Under the pieces are notes generated by a model. The model made no database searches. It had not been told where the DNA came from and was given only the letters and a program-made list of their open reading frames with translations. Positions 60,116 to 64,000 of a stretch of DNA of 64,000 nt are shown in pieces (within the stretch, counting starts at the first letter, position 1; every line of letters begins with the position of its first letter). The stretch comes from Glandiceps talaboti. Lineage: Eukaryota > Hemichordata > Enteropneusta > Spengelidae. A program made the translations under genes and the position numbers. The stretch is taken from NCBI RefSeq assembly GCF_964340395.1, contig NC_135560.1, positions 16,083,598 to 16,147,597 of the forward strand, read 5' to 3'.

Positions 60116-60369
60116 ATGTGTACTATTTTCCTAGATGTGGAGCCGTCGTGGCAATACAGCAGTAGTAGAGAGCGGCAAGTTCTCCACCGATCACACTCAG
60201 AACTGCACACTCCACACCCTGTAATCTCAACAAAACAAAGGAAACAAAGTCCTTTTTGTGATGCTATTTCCATGGCTCTATGGGAATTTTCTGGAATGCA
60301 CATCCGCTGTGCCTTTTTTTATTGTTCTCTGATTAAACAGCTTTAAAAAAAAAAAAAAAAAAAAAAAAA
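60116..60369 (+). pseudogene. Possible retroposed mRNA 3' end with poly(A)25
   Basis: An A25 tract (60345-60369) follows ATTAAA (60332-60337), a known variant polyadenylation signal, at short distance. A relatively GC-rich segment lies upstream, including an open frame that ends immediately before the A tract. This is the expected look of a processed retrocopy or of a poly(A)-tailed SINE. The 5' limit and a target duplication were not found, so a chance A-run beside unique DNA remains possible. The candidate exon 60135-60220 lies inside. Confidence 0.35.
60135..60220 (+). CDS. Candidate exon or coding remnant, 86 bp (low confidence)
   Basis: Preceded by GTACTATTTTCCTAG and followed by GTAATC. 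GC is about 55% (47 of 86 counted) and several CpGs are present in a CpG-poor neighbourhood. Two frames are open throughout; one reads VEPSWQYSSSRER then QVLHRSHSELHTPHP, resembling a Ser/Arg/His-rich cytoplasmic or linker segment. No family was recognised. The donor is non-optimal. The alternative is that it belongs to a retrocopy ending at the poly(A) tract 125 bp downstream. Confidence 0.25.
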
Positions 60370-60565
60370 GTTCAATGTTATGAAATAGGATCAACTGGAA
60401 AGTGTGAAGTTCTTGGATGAAATGGAAGGTTTTTGGATAATCATATATAACCGTGATGAAATCTCAGGAGTTGCAATGTTGGTTTTATTTTTGACTTTTT
60501 ATGTCGTTGTTGTGCTTTGCTGAAGTGTGTATGAACACATTGTAATGAAACCCTAGCAACAAACT

Positions 60566-60783
60566 AAGTGCATACTAGAATAAACTGCATGCATATTGTG
60601 ATCAGGATTCAGTTCACAACTAGCCTATGCCAGTGATCCTGTGTCTACAATAGCTCTTGTAAGATTGATTGTAATTTGTAGTGTAGATCAGCTACATAGA
60701 CAGAGTAATTCCAAACACACCCCTCCCCACACATACACCCCCCTCCCCCCCGCACACACACATGTATGCGTGCGTGCGCACAT

Positions 60784-60855
<72 letters not shown>

Positions 60856-61022
60856 CAGACCAAACCAAGTGCATAGAATAAGCAGCATGCATATTGTGAT
60901 CCAAATTCAATTCAGAACTAGCCTGTCTACATGATCTGAGACAATAGCTCTTGCAAGAACTATCCGCCAACACTGATCATGTACGCTGCTGACAGGCAAG
61001 GCTAATTCCAAACACACCCACA
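60566..61022. repeat. 301-bp direct duplication interrupted by a (CA)n tract
   Basis: The module AAGTGCATA..TAGAATAA..GCATGCATATTGTGATC, then TTCnnTTCANAACTAGCCT, ACAATAGCTCTTGnAAGA and TAATTCCAAACACACCC occurs at 60566-60725 and 60867-61022, offset 301 bp. Between them lie C-rich sequence and a CA microsatellite (about 60785-60849). A third partial copy is at 59774. Duplication probably occurred before expansion of the CA run. Confidence 0.85.
60785..60849. repeat. (CA)n microsatellite
   Basis: About 32 CA units after a GCGTGCGTGCGCACATG stretch. The His-Thr and Cys-Val frames on both strands are its products. Confidence 0.97.
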
Positions 61023-61369
61023 CACTTGACAAACAAGCATTCAACTGCCTAGTCAGTTCATGAATGCTTACATACAGACATCAAGACAGTGTACACAAAG
61101 CTATCAATGAGGTAATCAGCCAATCAGAATAATGAACTGTAACTAATAAAGGCTTGGAGTAGTCTTTTTCAATAAGTTAACAAAAGTAAAAAATGACAGC
61201 TACCTGGTCAAAAAATATTTTTGTGTCACAGTTATGAAATCTACCGCTTGTTTATTGTTGTTGTATGGTGTGAAGCTACCACTTATCAATTTAAGACTTA
61301 TACTTTAGTTTCTCTGAGTGTGATCTTGTTACCGGAATACCCAATACTAAAACACTACTACTGTTCTCG
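61023..61369. other. No gene seen
   Basis: Ordinary sequence up to the SINE target site. Confidence 0.4.
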
Positions 61370-61378
61370 ATATCAGTA

Positions 61379-61742
61379 CTTGTGAAGTCATGATGGCCGA
61401 ATGGTTAGAGAGGCTGACTTTGAATCTGCACTTTGCAGGTTCGAGCCCCGTCGCTGCTATTTGTTTCTGAATGGGTAAAGTCCATGGACAAGATTTGAAC
61501 CACGATTGTGCCTCAGGCAATCCAGCTGTATAATTGGGGACCTGGTAGGATAGAGGTTGCAATGTGAATGCTTTAATCCTATGCACTTTAATAGAGGCTG
61601 CAGTGGATTGTATTGTAACTCCCCAGGGAGTTGAGGAAGTAAATGGCCATTGTGCCACTATAGATCCATGCCAGGTGTAATAATAGTTAAGCGCTTTGAA
61701 AAGTACGTGGGAAAGCGCTACATAAAAACCAACGTTATCATT
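61379..61742 (+). mobile_element. Full-length tRNA-derived SINE with 9-bp target duplication
   Basis: A tRNA-like head at 61387-61459 has an A box TGGCCGAATGG (61394-61404) and a B box GGTTCGAGCCC (61438-61448) at tRNA positions 8 and 52. The two acceptor-stem halves do not pair, so it is not a working tRNA. A body of about 230 bp follows, shared with 31049-31270 (CAGCTGTATAATTGGGGACC, TGGTAGGATAGAGGTTGCAA, CTCCCCAGGGAGTTGAGG). The 3' box is AAGCGCTTTG..GGGAAAGCGCTACATAAAAA. ATATCAGTA flanks both sides (61370-61378, 61743-61751). Transcription would be by RNA polymerase III, mobilisation by a partner LINE. The 103-codon minus frame across it is an artefact. Confidence 0.92.
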
Positions 61743-61902
61743 ATATCAGTATACAATTGTTACAATTATCTCTCTATCAACAAACTTTAGTAAATTTACT
61801 TCACCGTTTTTCATCACTTATATTTTGCTAATCTAATTCATTAAATGTGAATTTGTCTGTTCAACAATTTTGTGGCATTGTTGTGAATGACTCATACGTA
61901 CG

Positions 61903-61909
61903 TACGCAT

Positions 61910-61982
<73 letters not shown>
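61903..61982. repeat. (CA)n microsatellite with CGTACGTACGCATG lead-in
   Basis: About 36 CA units. Confidence 0.97.
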
Positions 61983-61984
<2 letters not shown>

Positions 61985-62404
61985 AATTGAAACCAGGTCA
62001 ATAGTACTTGTGATTTTTTGGCTGTAGTTTGTGTAAGAAAATAAGAAAGTCACTTTCTGTATGGTTTGTGTGAGACCAGGGACATAGACATCATAATCAT
62101 GCTGTTATTATAATTTCTATGTCAAGACTCGAGACTCCTGTAACCACAGAAATCTGTGCCAAATTTCAGGAATTACGGCAATTATGTTATCATGGCCCCC
62201 ACATCACATTCATTGGGAATTGATGGAGTTTTGGCATAAACATAATTTACATGTTAAACAGTGTTTTGAGAAATCCAATGCTAGCTATGTTGTAGCCCAG
62301 GGCCTGGGACTTGGCAGTCTGACTTGACATTATAGCTGTGCTAGCTTCAGCTGGAACATGTTTTAAACTGTTTTGTTAGATATAATGGTTAACTCATACA
62401 CTCT
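61983..62404. other. No gene seen
   Basis: Unremarkable. Confidence 0.4.
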
Positions 62405-62685
62405 GAACAGTATTGAATCACCTGTGGGTAAACATCTTTGTGTAGCTGTACACGTAACATCATGCTATAATAAATCCAGTCAAATTGATTTTTGGGTCCA
62501 CACCCTAAAATCAGCATCCTCAACACAGTCATGATTTCAAGGTATTACTGTTCTACATATGGACAAAATCAACATCAAAGTAACATGTACAATGTCTAAT
62601 TATTTATATTTTAACAATTTCCAGTGAATATATCGTGGGTTGTCCGAGCGAAAAATAATACTCCAGTTACAGCTGGTGCAGATTA
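62405..62685 (+). repeat. Dispersed repeat family B, copy 2
   Basis: Second copy of the element at 4527-4805; the same blocks follow in the same order (AGTATTGAATCACCTGTGGG, AATAAATCCAGTCAAATTGA, TGGGTCCACACCCTAAAATC, AACATGTACAATGTCTAATT, AAAAATAATACTCC). Confidence 0.75.
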
Positions 62686-62712
62686 GAAAAATCTCAGATT
62701 AGAAAAATCTCA
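62681..62712. repeat. 16-bp tandem duplication
   Basis: GATTAGAAAAATCTCA repeated twice without mismatch, then CAGTCTGAGATTG adds a small hairpin. Confidence 0.9.
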
Positions 62713-63769
62713 GTCTGAGATTGCAGTTTCTGGATGGTCAGTCAGCCCTGTGAGGGCAGCAAGTTTTTGTGATCCATTGTATAATGCAAGAAGTCTTCCA
62801 TGAGATGACTTTTGCATTTTGTGTTTGTGACTTCGTCATCACCTTCCATGGTTTGGTTGCCTAGTAACCTTGAATGAAGAGGTCGTGGTTGAAATGTCGA
62901 AGTATGAAGTTGGATACTTTTAATGTGTCTTTGTTAGGTGTTCAAAGGCAGAGTGAATGGTGATATGGTTTGATGCATGTGATGTTGTCATTAATGCTAA
63001 TGTTACAACTTAACTCATATTTCATCAGGTGATGGATCGGGATATTTTAATCAAGAAAAGTAGGAGCACGATATGTGGTATATTTTGAGAATTACTATAT
63101 GCCTGTCTATCATAAACAGCATTCTATGGTAGGGTGTGATTGGGATAGCCTCACAGATCCAGACGTTGTTTCTACTTAAATATCTCTCTCTATACTTACT
63201 CAGTAGAGAGTGCTTACGCATGCAGACCAAGGGACGGGACCTTTCATACTATGATTTGGAATGTGGAAGAGAATGACACAATATTCCAGTTCATAATTAC
63301 ATGGAAAATTACCTTGCAAACTAAAAGATTTGACATAGTGTGGAAAAAAGATAGAAAATAAAAAATGTGTGTAAATTTATATATCAGTCAGTGGTTCATC
63401 ATGGCAGTTTGAGCTTATATTAGTTTTCGTTGCCGCAGTAATTGTGGATGAAGATGGTTGAGGTCAAAGATCATACTTCTACTATATCATTCTGACTGTA
63501 AGAGGTCAAAAACTGAACATAGATAACGTTTTATCATACTTAACTTTTCCTTGGTGTGAAAGTAAGTCTTTCAGAGATACAAGGGATATTGACAATTGTT
63601 CATACATGGCTGCAAAGTACTTGAATGCCTTTGGAATATTTTGTGTATTTTTTTTTTAAATTCCTGCAAAATGAAATTTTTTATTCACCTAGAATTATCA
63701 GGTCCATGCTCAATAGATTCATAACTGCTGTTTTTTTTTTTTGAAGGGGTGGAATATGGAATATATTTA
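62713..63769. other. No gene seen
   Basis: No recognisable gene, RNA or repeat. Confidence 0.45.
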
Positions 63770-64000
63770 GATATTATTGCCCAATATTTTTCTTCGTTCA
63801 GACAAGGAAAATGCAAGTAACCTAAGAAGGCTTGTCCCTACGAGTTGATAGGTCACGAGTATTTTCCATCTCAATGAAGCAAACTATGAGGATGTATGTT
63901 ATATCTCTACAAGCATGATTTCTATAAAAAATTTAAAAAGTAATGGTGATTTGCAATGTTTTGACTAACATTTCAAGGACTTCAACACAAGTTGTCATGA
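63770..64000 (+). repeat. Dispersed repeat family C, copy 3, cut by the window end
   Basis: Begins around TTGCCCAATATTTTTCTTCG, then AAGTAACCTAAGAAGGCTTG, TCCCTACGAGTTGATAGGTC, AGTAATGGTGATTTGCAATG and AAGTTGTCATGA, parallel to 42900-43260 and 34650-34960. The right part lies outside the window. Confidence 0.65.

Noticed and set aside
60013-60303. Cys-rich 96-codon minus-strand frame
   Set aside because: Cysteine spacing fits no zinc-finger or disulfide family I recognise, and the opposite strand carries the better signals.
61387-61459. Possible functional tRNA gene
   Set aside because: A and B boxes are canonical, but the 5' and 3' acceptor strands do not pair and the sequence continues into a SINE body shared with another locus.

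Overview
The window is AT-rich, CpG-poor animal genomic DNA with no identifiable complete protein-coding gene, rRNA gene or functional tRNA gene. It carries many long CA/TG, TA, CATA/CAGA and TTG microsatellites, frequent TACATGTA-type words, a tRNA-headed SINE, 3' stubs of non-LTR retrotransposons and several families of short inverted-repeat DNA elements. This is what one sees in introns or gene deserts of a large, probably marine invertebrate genome. The species or phylum cannot be named from the sequence. All long open frames lie in microsatellites or repeats, or have the length expected by chance. Only two low-confidence exon candidates are kept (5125-5253 and 60135-60220).

Layout. At 0.5-10 kb there is a 146-bp TA tract, an 86-bp inverted pair set 1.84 kb apart, and foldback elements at 2529-2711, 9211-9394 and about 9540-10050. 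At 13-14 kb there is a foldback element with arms of about 150 bp, a hairpin and a four-unit tandem repeat of about 100 bp. At 20 kb lies the best-preserved transposon: 400 bp, 68-bp terminal inverted repeats and a perfect 9-bp target duplication. At 27.5-28.1 kb and 58.4-58.8 kb are two copies of a TTA-flanked miniature element, the first split by a retroposon. SINE-related sequence lies at 31.0 kb and 61.4-61.7 kb, the latter with a 9-bp target duplication. At 38.7, 44.7-45.2, 51.2, 53.5, 55.7, 60.8 and 61.9 kb are long microsatellites. At 40.5-41.1, 52.8-53.3, 54.8-55.4, 57.4-57.6 and 60.6-61.0 kb are tandem repeats with periods of about 190, 80-105, 139, 83 and 301 bp. At 47.2-47.5 kb is the end of a reverse-transcriptase ORF plus 3' UTR of a LINE. 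At 56.5 kb is a 374-bp TTAA-flanked element with two decayed relatives at 20.6 and 24.9 kb.

No genes act together here. The biology visible is repeat dynamics: at least five retroposon 3' ends, four or more non-autonomous DNA-transposon families, and several unnamed dispersed families present in two to five copies. The most informative items are the 20-kb element, the nested insertion at 27.7 kb, the full SINE at 61.4 kb and the 139-bp array. Evidence is from reading the sequence only; family names beyond structural class need a repeat-library search.
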